Notes: generated by a model not told the origin, from the sequence alone. Shown: positions 33,675-43,604, numbered from the stretch's first letter. The stretch: DNA of 64,000 bases from Blastochloris tepida (GCF_003966715.1 NZ_AP018907.1:2716001-2780000); one strand, 5' to 3'. Program-made: numbers and translations.

Positions 33675-35603
33675 TCAGGGCGTATCCGAGGCCAGATCGC
33701 CTGCACCCTCCACCGCGGGCACCGCGCCATTGGCGGCGGTGTTCGAAGCCGCCGAGGCCGGCTCGGCGGCGCGGCGGACGGCGCGCTCCAGAAGCGGTGC
33801 GGCGGCGCCCGAGCGGCGAATCAGGCTTTCGGCATCCGGCACCACCGCGGGGCTGTCCCAGGGGCCGCGGATGATGAAGGGCAGTTCGAACCCCGCTCCG
33901 GCGGCGCGGACCAGCGCGGCGATGCCCTTGAGGTCCAGCGTGCGCTCGCCGACCGAGGCGGTGCCGAACACCGCCACCCGCACCGCCGGTCCTTCCATCA
34001 CCACGTCGTCGCAGGTGGCGACGCCGTCGGTCACCCGGACCTGGACGGCCAGCCGGTCGAACGTCGTGCGGCCGCCGCGCAGGTCGCCGGTGCCGGCCAG
34101 CGGCCGCTTCTCGATGCGGCGCAGGATCTGCTCGATATTGACGCCGGTCAGCGCCCCTGCATCGGCATTGATCTTGACCTCGCCGGTGAGGCTGCGGGCG
34201 ATCGCCGCCGGGCTCGCGCCCTGCCCTTCCAGCCCGACCACCAGGGCGCCGCGGCCCTCGAACCGGCGCGCGCCGAACAGGGTCTGGCCGAAACGGTCGA
34301 GATCGATGTCGCTGGCGACCGCATCGACCCGCAGGTCCACGCCCCCCGCATTGGAGGCGACCGCCAGCGTGCCGCGCAGCATGCCGTCGAACGCCTCGGC
34401 CTCGCCCAGCGTCAGCGACAGGCGGCCGCCGCGCAGCAGCACGGCGCCTGCGGCATGGCCGAGGCTCGCCTGCCCGAACACGATGCGCCCGGCCGACAGG
34501 CGGATGTCGGCATTGGCGGTTGTGAGAACCGTGGTGTCGAAGCGTTCGCTGGTCCAGCCGCCGGTGCGGCGGGGGGCGAAATCGACGAAATAGGGGGTGA
34601 GCGTCAGCGTCTCCGCCGCCAGCGTGCCCTGCACGATCGGCTGGCCGTTCTCGAAGCGCACCGTCAGCCCGCCCTCGGCGCGGTTGCCGTCGATCTCGAG
34701 GCTGGCGCCGCGCAGCGCGAACTGGCGGCCCGACACTGCGAGGTCGCCCTTCAGAGCGAAGCGGCCGAGCCCGCCGCGCACCACCGGGTCGAGATCGAAC
34801 CAAGCCAGCGCCGTGCGCAGCGCGCTGCTGTCGGCCGCCACGGCGCCCTCGAGCTGAAGCGCGCGGTTGAACACGGCGTGCCCGTCGAACGACACGGCGG
34901 CGGCGGGCGCGGTCATTTTGAAGCGTACGGCCGAGCGGGCGCCGCGGGCGAAGGCGGCGGCATCGCCGATCGACAGATACGCCTCGATCGGCTCGTCGCG
35001 CAGCCGCATGGTGCCGGACAGCGTGATCGCCGTGGAGCCGTGCTCGATATCGGCAGTGACGTCCTCGAGCCGCTCGATGGCGCCATCTGGGCCGTCAATG
35101 TCGATCCGCCCGCCATTGATGCGGATGTCCGGCGCCGAGCCGGCGGCGGCGGCCGGCACCAGCGGGCCGCCATTGACGGACCAGGTGATCTCGGGCTGGT
35201 CGAGCACCACCTCGTCGACCTCGACGCGGCCGGACAGCAGCGGCAGCAGCTTCAGCGTGGCGGTCAGGCTCGGCGCCGTGAAGGCGGCGGGCCCCTCCCC
35301 GCGCATCGCGACATCCTCGAACAGCGCCGCCGGGCGTGGCCAGGCCACCACCCGCAGATTGCCCGCCGCGAACGAGCGGCCGGCATCCTTGCCCAGCGCA
35401 GCGTAGACGGCCGCGTGCACATCCTGGTTGCTGACCGCCACGCGCAGCACGACGGCGCCAACCACCAGCACGCCGGCAAAGCCGGCGAGCGCAAAGGCGA
35501 CGGACTTGACGAGGGATCGCGCGGTCACGGCAGCCACACCAAAAAGAGGAGGCACCGGCGGGTGCGGAGCCGGGACATTGGCGGTGCTCTGTGACGCTTT
35601 CAA
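33675..35603 (-). CDS. AsmA-family protein
   Basis: AsmA-like proteins are inner-membrane-anchored periplasmic proteins with long beta-sheet bridges, linked to envelope lipid homeostasis. This product is about 640 residues, with a membrane anchor near residues 33-53 (SVAFALAGFAGVLVVGAVVL). It then shows repeated short beta elements and an AsmA C-terminal domain, including SLTGEVKINADAGALTGVNI and RIEKRPLAGTGDLRGGRTTF. The longest frame starts with a TTG at 35,603, but GTG at 35,528 (just before ARSLVKSV) is also possible. Its partner genes are not in the window. Function rests on the family. Confidence 0.85.
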   Translation of the reverse strand: MKASQSTANVPAPHPPVPPLFGVAAVTARSLVKSVAFALAGFAGVLVVGAVVLRVAVSNQDVHAAVYAALGKDAGRSFAAGNLRVVAWPRPAALFEDVAMRGEGPAAFTAPSLTATLKLLPLLSGRVEVDEVVLDQPEITWSVNGGPLVPAAAAGSAPDIRINGGRIDIDGPDGAIERLEDVTADIEHGSTAITLSGTMRLRDEPIEAYLSIGDAAAFARGARSAVRFKMTAPAAAVSFDGHAVFNRALQLEGAVAADSSALRTALAWFDLDPVVRGGLGRFALKGDLAVSGRQFALRGASLEIDGNRAEGGLTVRFENGQPIVQGTLAAETLTLTPYFVDFAPRRTGGWTSERFDTTVLTTANADIRLSAGRIVFGQASLGHAAGAVLLRGGRLSLTLGEAEAFDGMLRGTLAVASNAGGVDLRVDAVASDIDLDRFGQTLFGARRFEGRGALVVGLEGQGASPAAIARSLTGEVKINADAGALTGVNIEQILRRIEKRPLAGTGDLRGGRTTFDRLAVQVRVTDGVATCDDVVMEGPAVRVAVFGTASVGERTLDLKGIAALVRAAGAGFELPFIIRGPWDSPAVVPDAESLIRRSGAAAPLLERAVRRAAEPASAASNTAANGAVPAVEGAGDLASDTP

Positions 35604-35666
35604 GGCTCGAAACGGTCGCGAATCAGGCCTTTGCGGTGATCCTCCGATCCGTCATCCCCCCGCTGG

Positions 35667-36797
35667 TCATCCGCCGACGTGCACGCGGCGATAGCGCCGG
35701 CCGAGGCTGGTCAGCACCTCGTAGCCGATGGTGCCGGCGGCCTCGGCATAGTCGTCGACGCCGAAGCGCTCCGACAGCAGCGCGATGGTGTCGCCGCGCT
35801 GAACGGCATCGGCGGGCGCGTCGGTGACGTCGAAGGCGGCGAGATCCATCGAGATGCGCCCGACCAACGGGCACGCCACCCCGCCGGCATAGCCCAGGAC
35901 GCGCGCGCCCGGCCGCGCCGAGGCGGCGCGCAAGAGACCATCGGCATAGCCGGCCGAGACCACGGCGATGCGGCGGGTGGCAGGCGCCGTCCAGCGGGCG
36001 CCGTAGCCCACCGTCTCGCCGGGCGGCACGGTGCGGGCCTGGATGATGCGCAGGTCGAGCCGCACCACCGGGCGCATCGGGTTCGCCGTCCAGGGCGTCG
36101 GGTTGCCGCCATAGAGCGCGTAGCCGGGGCGGGCGAGGTCGAAATGCGCCTCCGGTCCCAGGAACACGCCGGCCGAATTGGCGAGCGAGGCCGGCACGCC
36201 GGGAAACAGCGCCCGCACCTCGCGAAACAGCGCGATCTGGCGCGCCGTCATCGGGTGGTCTTTCTCGTCGGCGCAGGCGAAATGGCTCATCACCAGCGAC
36301 ACCGGGGGCTGGCCGCGCGGCCTCAGCGCCAGGGCGCGGGCCTCCTCCGGCCGCAGGCCCAGCCGGTTCATGCCGGTGTCGAGGTGGAGGGCGGCGCCCT
36401 CGCTCCAGCCGGTGCGGGCGACGAACGCCTCCCATTCGGCAAGCTCGCCGAGATCGCCGATCACCGGCCGCAGGCGGGCGGTGGCGAAGGTCTCGGCCGC
36501 CCCCTGCGGCAGGCCGTTCAGCACATAGATCGCGGCGTCCGGCACGGCGGCGCGCAAGGCCCGGCCTTCCGCCGGCAGCGCCACGAAGAAGGTGGTGCAG
36601 CCGGCTGCGCGCAGCGCCCGGCCGGCTTCGGCTGCGCCGCAGCCATAGGCATCGGCCTTGACCACGCCGGCGCACGCGGCCGGCGCGAGGCGCGCCGCCA
36701 GCGCACGCCAATTGGCGACGAGGGCGGCAAGATCGATGGTGAGGACGCCACCGGCGAGATCGGGGGTGCCGGCGGGGAGAGGCTGAACGGCGGGCAT
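35667..36797 (-). CDS. alr: alanine racemase
   Basis: Alr interconverts L- and D-alanine with pyridoxal phosphate, supplying D-alanine for peptidoglycan. The 376-residue product has the PLP Lys at K47 (VVKADAYGCGAAEAG) and the catalytic Tyr at Y265 (VGYGARW). HLDTGMNRLGL and SMDLAAFDVTD are the other family blocks. The start chosen gives a 17-residue leader before the conserved VLTIDLAALVANW, and a later start is possible. It lies between the AsmA-like and metallophosphoesterase genes on the same strand, though the gaps do not force an operon. Confidence 0.95.
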   Translation of the reverse strand: MPAVQPLPAGTPDLAGGVLTIDLAALVANWRALAARLAPAACAGVVKADAYGCGAAEAGRALRAAGCTTFFVALPAEGRALRAAVPDAAIYVLNGLPQGAAETFATARLRPVIGDLGELAEWEAFVARTGWSEGAALHLDTGMNRLGLRPEEARALALRPRGQPPVSLVMSHFACADEKDHPMTARQIALFREVRALFPGVPASLANSAGVFLGPEAHFDLARPGYALYGGNPTPWTANPMRPVVRLDLRIIQARTVPPGETVGYGARWTAPATRRIAVVSAGYADGLLRAASARPGARVLGYAGGVACPLVGRISMDLAAFDVTDAPADAVQRGDTIALLSERFGVDDYAEAAGTIGYEVLTSLGRRYRRVHVGG

Positions 36798-36899
36798 GGC
36801 GGACTCGGAGACGGAAAACTCCAGTCTAGCAGACCGAATCGTTCACGAACCTCTGCGAATGCCGGCCGGCAGCGTGGCGCCTGCTTCAGAGGACCGCCG

Positions 36900-38666
36900 T
36901 CAGTGGACCGTTGCCGCCTCCGAGGCCGGCTCGCCGGCAATGACGATGCGTTCCGGCTCCAGAAGGTCGAGGCCGCCATCCGCCCCGTCCGCGAGGGTGT
37001 GGATCAGGAAATGGGTCGGCTTGTCGTCCTTCGCCTCCATCACCGGCGACGGCGCCGAGACGATGCGCAGGCTGCCGCAGGCGCCGATCCAGTCGATATG
37101 GCGGTGGCCGTGCATCACCACCGCGCCCGGCAGGATCTGCTGCAGGCGGCGCACGAACCAGCTGCCATTGACCAGCGCGGTGCCGATGCGCTCGGACAGG
37201 TGCTTCGCCGGCATCGGATATTCGACCACGTGGTGATGCAGGGCGACCAGCCAGCGGGCGGCGGGATAGTGCGCCTTTGCGATCTCGATGCCGCGCACCT
37301 GCGCGGCCGACACCAGCCCCAGCGCGTTGGTGAAGGAGAAATGGGTGTCGGCGTTCGAATCGAGCAGGATGAGGCCGAGGCCATCCTCGGTGTCGGGCGG
37401 ATAGACCAGCGGGAACAGGCCGGCCCACAGATCGGCCATCGCCAGAATGTGGTGCAGCGTGCCGGTGTCGGCGAACTCGCGCATCGCCGCGCGGTGCGGC
37501 GCCAGGGCTTCGTCCAGCGTCGGGCCGATCCGCCCAGCTGCGACATCGACGACGCGCACGCGCCCCCCCTGCACCGCCGCCATGGCCGAGATGGTGCGCA
37601 ACTGGCGCAGCCGCTTGTTGGGGCTGAACGGCATGTCGAGCCGGGCCGGGTTGGAGCGGTCGACGACATTGACGTCGTGGTTGCCCGGCAGGATCAGCAG
37701 CCGTTCGGCCAGCGCCGGATGGCGCGCGAGCGCGTCGAAGAACTCGGCCCACTCGGCCGAGCGGCCGGCATCGGTGACGTCGCCGGTCACCAACACCACG
37801 TCGAGCGGCTGGGCGGCGTGGAGAGCGTCGAGGCGGGCCAGCGCGTGCCGCAGCCGGCCGTTGCCGCGCGAGCCGGCGCGGCCGGACTCGAGGCGGAAGC
37901 CGTAGCGCTCGCCGACCGCGTGGATGTCCGACAGGTGGGCGATGCGCCAGCGCCGCCGCCCCGGCTCCGGCGGTGGTGCGAAGCGGATGTCGCGCGGCTG
38001 GGCCATCGCCGCATCGGCGAAGCCCCACACCAGCGCGGCAGCGGCGAAATAGCCGACGATCAGCACGAAGCCGTTGGCGAGCGCGGCGAGCGCGAGTTGG
38101 CTGGGCTCGGCGAGGTCGGCGGCGGTGCCGACCCAGCGGGTCCTGGGCCACACCAGCACCACCAGCAGCACCGCCGGCACCGCCACGACGAGGCCGGCAA
38201 CCGCGGCGATGGCCGCGCGGAGCGCCGCCCGGCGCTCGGCGCTCGCCGTCGAGGCCAGCAGGGATTCGGCAAGCTGGCGCAGCGCCTCGCGGGCCATGGC
38301 GTAGATCGGCTGCACCGCCAGCGAGTTGAGCGCCCAGAAATTGTGCTCGGCCATCCGTATCAGCCGCGGCCCGCCAAACCAGCCGAGTGCGACGACGCCG
38401 GCCAGCAGCAGCGCCGAGCCCAGCCCCGACAGGGCATAGGCCACCTTGGCCGATACCGTGGACAGCCAGATCGAGGCGACGAGCGGCGCCAGCCCGAGCA
38501 GCAGGGCCGGCGCGCCGATCAGGAGCACCCAGGTGAGAGCGAGCTTGGGCAGATTGATCTCCGCCAGCAGGGAGCCCGCGAGCGAAAGCAGCGAGCGCTG
38601 CTTGGTGCTCGATGCGTCGTCCTCGGCATCACCCTGCCGCGGGTCGATGATGGCCGCCATGGGCAC
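36900..38666 (-). CDS. membrane-anchored metallophosphoesterase
   Basis: The 588-residue protein has three to five hydrophobic segments in its first 230 residues, then a calcineurin-like phosphoesterase domain. The di-metal motifs appear in order: HLSDIHAVGER, VTGDVTDAGR, LPGNHDVNVV, LHHHVVEYP and HGHRHIDW. Together these suggest a membrane-bound hydrolase acting on a phosphate ester at the membrane face, such as a lipid, nucleotide or sugar phosphate. The substrate is not identifiable. Its 3' end is 103 bases upstream of alr. The ATG at 38,660 gives the same protein less two residues. Confidence 0.88.
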   Translation of the reverse strand: MPMAAIIDPRQGDAEDDASSTKQRSLLSLAGSLLAEINLPKLALTWVLLIGAPALLLGLAPLVASIWLSTVSAKVAYALSGLGSALLLAGVVALGWFGGPRLIRMAEHNFWALNSLAVQPIYAMAREALRQLAESLLASTASAERRAALRAAIAAVAGLVVAVPAVLLVVLVWPRTRWVGTAADLAEPSQLALAALANGFVLIVGYFAAAALVWGFADAAMAQPRDIRFAPPPEPGRRRWRIAHLSDIHAVGERYGFRLESGRAGSRGNGRLRHALARLDALHAAQPLDVVLVTGDVTDAGRSAEWAEFFDALARHPALAERLLILPGNHDVNVVDRSNPARLDMPFSPNKRLRQLRTISAMAAVQGGRVRVVDVAAGRIGPTLDEALAPHRAAMREFADTGTLHHILAMADLWAGLFPLVYPPDTEDGLGLILLDSNADTHFSFTNALGLVSAAQVRGIEIAKAHYPAARWLVALHHHVVEYPMPAKHLSERIGTALVNGSWFVRRLQQILPGAVVMHGHRHIDWIGACGSLRIVSAPSPVMEAKDDKPTHFLIHTLADGADGGLDLLEPERIVIAGEPASEAATVH

Positions 38667-38688
38667 CCCGCTGTGGTCGAAATTATTC

Positions 38689-40143
38689 TCAGAACGAGCC
38701 GAACACCGTGCCGAGGCCGATGACGGCGGCGAGCGCCAGAATCGCGCCGACGATGCCGACCATGACGATGTCGAGATAGCCCTGCTTGTGGGTGGTGCCG
38801 CACACCGCGAGCAGCGTCACCACCGCGCCATTGTGCGGCAGGCTGTCGAGCGTGCCCGAGCCGATCACCGCCACCCGGTGCAGCAGCGCCGGATCGATGC
38901 CGAGCTCGGCGGCGAGCTTCATGTAGGTCGAGCCCAGCGCATCGAGGGCGATGGTCATGCCGCCCGAGGCCGAGCCGGTGAGCGCAGCCAGGATGTTGGT
39001 GGAGGCGGCGAGCGACACCAGCGGCCCGCCCTGGATCGACAGCACCCAATCGCGCACCATCTCGAACGCCGGCATGGCCGCCACCACCGCGCCGAAGCCG
39101 ACGAGGCTCGCCACGCTGAGCACCGGCAGCACCGAGGCGTTGGCGCCGGCATCCATGGTGGCGCGCAGTTCGGTCAGGCGGCGGGAATTGAGGATGATCG
39201 CCACCAGGATGGCGGAGGCGAGCGCTACCGCCACCGACCACACGCCGCCCACCGCCGACAGCGAGGTGGAACCGAAACGCGGCTCGGCGAGGAAGGCGAG
39301 GTCGAGACGCGGCAGCACCACGAACGACATCAGGAGGTTCACCAGCACCACCACGACCAGCGGCGCGAACGCCACCGCCACCGAGGGGCCGGCGGCGGCG
39401 TGGCTACCGCGATTGATCTCGGCCGGGTCGAACTCGCGGGCGGTGCTGGCGCGCTCGCGCACCACCAGATCGTCTGCCGTATCATCGACGCTGAGCGGCA
39501 GCACCGCGCCGAACCCCTCGCCGCGGCGGCGCGCCGCGGCTTCCGCCCGCGCCAGCCACCACAGGCCGAAGCCCAGCATGATGACGGAGGCGATGAGGCC
39601 GAGCCCCGGCGCCGCGAACGGCGTGGTGCCGAAGAACGGCATCGGGATGGCGTTCTGGATCGCGGGCGTGCCGGGCATCGCCGACATGGTGAAGGTGGAG
39701 GTGCCGAGCGCGATCGCCGCCGGCATCAGCCGGCGCGGAATATTGGCCGAACGGAACAGCGCCTCGGCCATCGGCGCCAGCACGAAGAAGGCGACGAACA
39801 GGCTGACGCCGCCATAAGTGACGAGCGCGCCGGCCAGCACCACCGCCAGCACGGCGCGCTGCGGCCCCATTTTCTCGGTCATGAAGCGGGCGATGGTGGT
39901 GACCGAGCCCGAATCGTCCATCAGCTTGCCGAACAGGGCGCCGAGCAGAAACAGCGGAAAGAACTGGGCGATGAAGCCCGCCGCGCTGCCCATGAAGGTC
40001 TGGGTCCAGTGCGCCAGAAGCGGCTCCGACGAGAACGCGGCGGCGATCAGCGCGCCGGCCGGGGCCAGCAGCAGCACGCTCCAGCCGCGAAACGCCAGGA
40101 AGATGAGAAGGCCGAGACCGACCAGAATGCCAAGGAGCCCCAT
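38689..40143 (-). CDS. GntP-family permease
   Basis: The 484-residue polytopic protein has about 12-14 membrane segments and is of the GntP/GntT (gluconate/H+ or organic-anion symporter) type. FLLGALFGKLMDDSGSVTTI and LVTYGGVSLFVAFFV are N-terminal blocks; MSAMPGTPAIQNAIP and LIHNGA-like GTLDSLPHNGAVVTLL are the conserved transport motifs in each half. It ends 22 bases from the next gene, and the patatin gene ends 3 bases upstream of its start, so the two are likely co-transcribed. Gluconate or a short hydroxy acid such as 3-hydroxybutyrate is possible; the substrate is not determined. Confidence 0.87.
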   Translation of the reverse strand: MGLLGILVGLGLLIFLAFRGWSVLLLAPAGALIAAAFSSEPLLAHWTQTFMGSAAGFIAQFFPLFLLGALFGKLMDDSGSVTTIARFMTEKMGPQRAVLAVVLAGALVTYGGVSLFVAFFVLAPMAEALFRSANIPRRLMPAAIALGTSTFTMSAMPGTPAIQNAIPMPFFGTTPFAAPGLGLIASVIMLGFGLWWLARAEAAARRRGEGFGAVLPLSVDDTADDLVVRERASTAREFDPAEINRGSHAAAGPSVAVAFAPLVVVVLVNLLMSFVVLPRLDLAFLAEPRFGSTSLSAVGGVWSVAVALASAILVAIILNSRRLTELRATMDAGANASVLPVLSVASLVGFGAVVAAMPAFEMVRDWVLSIQGGPLVSLAASTNILAALTGSASGGMTIALDALGSTYMKLAAELGIDPALLHRVAVIGSGTLDSLPHNGAVVTLLAVCGTTHKQGYLDIVMVGIVGAILALAAVIGLGTVFGSF

Positions 40144-40145
40144 GG

Positions 40146-41195
40146 TCAGACGCCCTCGAGCAGCACGTCGAGGTTCACCGACGACGTGACGCCGATCTTG
40201 TCGCCGTCCTTCTCCAGGAAATCGTCGGCCGAGCGGCGGCCCTCCTCATGCAGCATGCTGAGGAACTCCCACTCGGCATTGAGCTTGGAGGAATAGCCGA
40301 GCGAGGCCATGATGCCGTTGCGCACCATGTGGATGCGCATCTTCGCCCACTGCGCCCCCTCGCAATTGCCGGGATCGGCGACCTGGCGCAGCAGGGCGAT
40401 CATCCGCAGCTCCTTCAGCAGCACGGCGTTGAAGGAGACCTCGTTCAGCCGATTGAGGATATCGCGGGCGGAACTGGGCGTGCCCGGCCGCTCGACCGGA
40501 TTGATGGGGATGAGGATGGTGTCGTCGGAGTCGAGTTCGCGCACCAGCGGCGTCATGGTCGGGTTGCCGGAATAGCCGCCGTCCCAATAGGGCTCGCCGT
40601 CGATCTCCACCGCCTGGAACAGCGTCGGCAGGCAGGCGGAGGCCATCAGCACGTCCGGCGTGATCTCGCCATTGCGGAACACCCGGCCGCGGCCGGTGCG
40701 CACATTGGTGGCGGTGATGAACAGACGGATCGGCGAGGTCTTCAGCCGCTCGAAATCGATCAGCTCCTCCAGGATGCCGCGCAACGGATTGTTGCCGCCG
40801 GGATTGAGGTCGTAGGGCGAATAGAGCCGCGACATCAGATCCATGGTCACGAACAGCGGCGAATTGTCGAGCGACCAGCGGCCGAGCATCCGGTCAAGCG
40901 GGCTGCGCTGGAACGGGCTGAAGCGCGCCGCATCCGACACCCGCTTCCAGAACCCGGCCAACGCCGCGCGGGCGCCCTCCGCGCCGCCGGCGGCGTAGCC
41001 GTCGGCCAGCACCGCGGCGTTCATCGCCCCGGCCGACGTGCCGGAGATGCCGTCGATCCTGAGCCAGGGCTCCTCCAGCAGGCGGTCGAGCACGCCCCAG
41101 GTGAAGGCGCCGTGCGCGCCGCCGCCCTGCAGCGCAAGGTCGACGAGCTGGGGCGCGCGCCGGGTTGTCGGCTTTCGGCTCTCGACGGCGGTCAT
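40146..41195 (-). CDS. patatin-like phospholipase (second copy)
   Basis: This 349-residue serine acyl hydrolase shows the oxyanion loop LALQGGGAHGAFTWG, nucleophile motif GTSAGAMNAAVLA and catalytic Asp in WDGGYSGNPTMTP. The C-terminal part resembles the patatin-DUF3734 family, found with polyhydroxybutyrate genes in Rhizobiales. The ATG at 41,195 has AGGAGGA upstream. It is transcribed with the following GntP permease. It is not closely similar to the patatin at 9,328-10,341 beyond the motifs. A role in lipid or polyester turnover is inferred. Confidence 0.9.
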   Translation of the reverse strand: MTAVESRKPTTRRAPQLVDLALQGGGAHGAFTWGVLDRLLEEPWLRIDGISGTSAGAMNAAVLADGYAAGGAEGARAALAGFWKRVSDAARFSPFQRSPLDRMLGRWSLDNSPLFVTMDLMSRLYSPYDLNPGGNNPLRGILEELIDFERLKTSPIRLFITATNVRTGRGRVFRNGEITPDVLMASACLPTLFQAVEIDGEPYWDGGYSGNPTMTPLVRELDSDDTILIPINPVERPGTPSSARDILNRLNEVSFNAVLLKELRMIALLRQVADPGNCEGAQWAKMRIHMVRNGIMASLGYSSKLNAEWEFLSMLHEEGRRSADDFLEKDGDKIGVTSSVNLDVLLEGV

Positions 41196-41468
41196 CCGAC
41201 ATCCTCCTGCTGTGGTTGCGCCCCGGCGGGCACCGGGGCGAGGCCCGCCCGATCGAGGTCCGAAAGCGGGGGGCTCAATGCTCGCGGCTTCCGGGCGCCC
41301 GGCAACCTGCGGATCGCCCCGATCCGCCAAGACATGTCGCTGATCTTGTTGACACGCCGATCTCGGAGTCAACCGCACCGGGAGCGGGCCGCGGGCTCCC
41401 CTCCCGGCTGCGGCCTGAGGATGCACCACCGGAGACGGTTTCCAGCTACCGGCACGCGGGGCCGGTGC

Positions 41469-42839
41469 TCAATAGACGTGTTCTTCGAACACCGGCTCGA
41501 CCGAGCCGTTCCAACGCCCGTGGAAGCTGTCGAGCAGGTCCTCGGCCGGGGTGCGGCCGGCCTCGACGAAGGGCACGATGGCCTCCAGATGCTTGGTCTC
41601 ATCGCAGCCATTGTCGTCCGGCCGGTCGCGCCGGGCGAGGCCGGCGCGGGCCAGCGCCAGCATCTCGCGGGCGATCTCGTGCACGCTGCGGCCGGCAATG
41701 GACGCCTTGAAGCCGAGGCGCGGTACCTCGTCGCGCAGGCGCTGGCGCTCCTCGGCGCTCCAACCCTTGACCAGATCCCAGGCGGCATCGAGCGCGGCGC
41801 CGTCATAGAGCACGCCGACCCACAGCGCCGAGAACGCCGGCAGCCGCCGCCACGGCCCGGCATCGGCGCCGCGCATCTCCAGGAAGCGCTTCAGCCGCAC
41901 CTCGGGAAAGATGGTCGAGAGGTGGTTGACCCAGTCCGAGCGGGTGGCACGCTCGCCCGGAAGCTGCGGCAGCCGGCCGGCCATCAGGTCGCGGAACGAG
42001 GCGCCGGCGACGTCGATGTAATGGTCGCCGCGCTTGACGAAATACATCGGCACGTCGAGCGCATAGTCGACATAGCGCTCGAACCCCATGCCGTCCTCGA
42101 AGGCGAAGGGCAGCATGCCGGCGCGCGCATTGTCGGTGTCGCGCCAGATCTCCGAGCGCGCCGACAGGAAGCCGTTCGGCCGCCCATCGGTGAAGGGGGA
42201 ATTGGCGAAGATGGCGGTCGCCACCGGCTGCAGCGCCAGCGACACGCGCAGCTTCTTCACCATGTCGGCCTCGGAGGCGAAGTCGAGGTTCACCTGCACG
42301 GTGCAGGTGCGGAACATCATGTCGAGACCGCGCGTGCCGACCTTCGGCATGTAGGTGGCCATGATCTGGTAGCGGCCCTTGGGCATCACCGGCGTTTCGG
42401 CCATCGTCCATTTCGGGCTCATGCCGAGGCCGAGGAAGCCGATGCCGAGGGGCGCTGCCACTTGGCGAAGCTGGGCGAGATGCGCATAGAGCTCGGCATA
42501 GGTCTCGTGCACCGTCTCCACCGGCGCGCCCGACAGCTCGAACTGGCCGCCCGGCTCCAGCGAGATGGCGCCGCCATGGGCCGAATCGACCATGCCGATG
42601 ATGTTGTCGCCCTCCAGGATCGGCTCCCAGCCGAGCTGCAGGCGCATGCCGTCGAGCAGCGCGCGGATGCTGCGCTCGCCCTGATAGGGCACCGGCTCGT
42701 GACGGCCGAGGGTGAAGGCGAATTTTTCGTGCTCGGTCCCGATTCGGAACTGCTCGGGCGGCTTGCAGCCGGCCTCGAGATAGGCGGCCAGCTCCTGGCG
42801 CCCCTCGATCGGGATCATGTCGGTGGTATCGCGCGCCAT
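41469..42839 (-). CDS. gshA: glutamate-cysteine ligase (plant/alphaproteobacterial type)
   Basis: GshA performs the first step of glutathione synthesis, joining glutamate and cysteine with ATP. The 456-residue length fits the plant-type class. Recognisable blocks are FRIGTEHEKFAFTLGRHEPV, GGAISLEPGGQFELSGAPVE, TCTVQVNLDFASEADMVKKL and FANSPFTDGRPNGFLSARSE, and GMSPKWTMAETPVMPKGRYQ. The start is the ATG at 42,839. It is divergent from the response-regulator gene at 43,071. A gshB gene is not nearby. Confidence 0.95.
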   Translation of the reverse strand: MARDTTDMIPIEGRQELAAYLEAGCKPPEQFRIGTEHEKFAFTLGRHEPVPYQGERSIRALLDGMRLQLGWEPILEGDNIIGMVDSAHGGAISLEPGGQFELSGAPVETVHETYAELYAHLAQLRQVAAPLGIGFLGLGMSPKWTMAETPVMPKGRYQIMATYMPKVGTRGLDMMFRTCTVQVNLDFASEADMVKKLRVSLALQPVATAIFANSPFTDGRPNGFLSARSEIWRDTDNARAGMLPFAFEDGMGFERYVDYALDVPMYFVKRGDHYIDVAGASFRDLMAGRLPQLPGERATRSDWVNHLSTIFPEVRLKRFLEMRGADAGPWRRLPAFSALWVGVLYDGAALDAAWDLVKGWSAEERQRLRDEVPRLGFKASIAGRSVHEIAREMLALARAGLARRDRPDDNGCDETKHLEAIVPFVEAGRTPAEDLLDSFHGRWNGSVEPVFEEHVY

Positions 42840-43070
42840 CCAGGGCTCCGGCGGGAAAGGTGGCGGACCTTACACAACACGCCGCCCGGCGCAAATCGCC
42901 TGACGCCCGTTCGCACTGTCCGGATATTTTTCAAAATGCGTGGAACGGGTTCTACGAAAGTTGCCATTAACGGCCCGTCTTTCGGTGCGGCCGTAAAGCT
43001 GGTCTTGACGATCCCTGTGGCAGGTTGCTCCGGCCGATGGCCCGCAGACGAGCGTGATCCTTCCCCTAAA

Positions 43071-43604
43071 ATGCAAAGCGTCATTCCCAAGAAAGTGGAA
43101 AAACTCCTCCAGAACATTTCCGTTCTGGTGGTGGACGACAATGCGTTCATGCGCAAGCTTGTGCGAAACATTCTCACGAATATCGGCGTGAAGACGACCT
43201 TGGAAGCCGCCGACGGCTTGGCCGGGATCGAGGCAATTCGCATGTTCGCCCCCGATATCGTGGTGGTCGACTGGGAAATGCCGATGCTCAACGGTGCCGA
43301 GATGGTCCGGATCGTGCGCTCGCCCGGCGTGTTCCCGCAGCCCGACGTGCCGATCATCATGCTGACCGGCCATGTCGAGCGCTGGCGCATCCTCGAGGCG
43401 ACGCGGCTCGGCGTGCATGAGTTTCTCAAGAAACCGGTTTCCGGCAATGCCCTGCTGGAGCGGATCGTGTCGATCCTGCTGCAGCCGCGGCGGATGGTGC
43501 AGATCGGCGACTATTACGGCCCCGAGCCGCGGCGCACGGCGGCCGAGGCCGCCGACTACGCCCGGCGCCAGCGCGCGGCCGACGCCACGGCGCCGCGGCG
43601 CTGA
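43071..43604 (+). CDS. stand-alone receiver-domain response regulator
   Basis: The 177-residue protein is a CheY-like receiver with a C-terminal extension of about 40 residues and no DNA-binding or enzyme domain. The acidic pocket is D22 and D23 (VLVVDDNAFMRKLVR), the phosphoacceptor is D67 (IVVVDWEMPMLNG), the switch Thr is T99 and the conserved Lys is K121 (FLKKPVSG). It has a 15-residue N-terminal tail and ends in an Arg-rich tail. The partner kinase and output are unknown; such proteins often act through protein interaction. It is divergent from gshA, so a shared promoter region is possible. Confidence 0.9.
   Translation: MQSVIPKKVEKLLQNISVLVVDDNAFMRKLVRNILTNIGVKTTLEAADGLAGIEAIRMFAPDIVVVDWEMPMLNGAEMVRIVRSPGVFPQPDVPIIMLTGHVERWRILEATRLGVHEFLKKPVSGNALLERIVSILLQPRRMVQIGDYYGPEPRRTAAEAADYARRQRAADATAPRR

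Noticed and set aside
38446-40296. Long plus-strand open frame opposite the GntP permease
   Set aside because: His/Arg/Gln-rich shadow frame of a membrane protein gene; no ribosome binding site or family resemblance.
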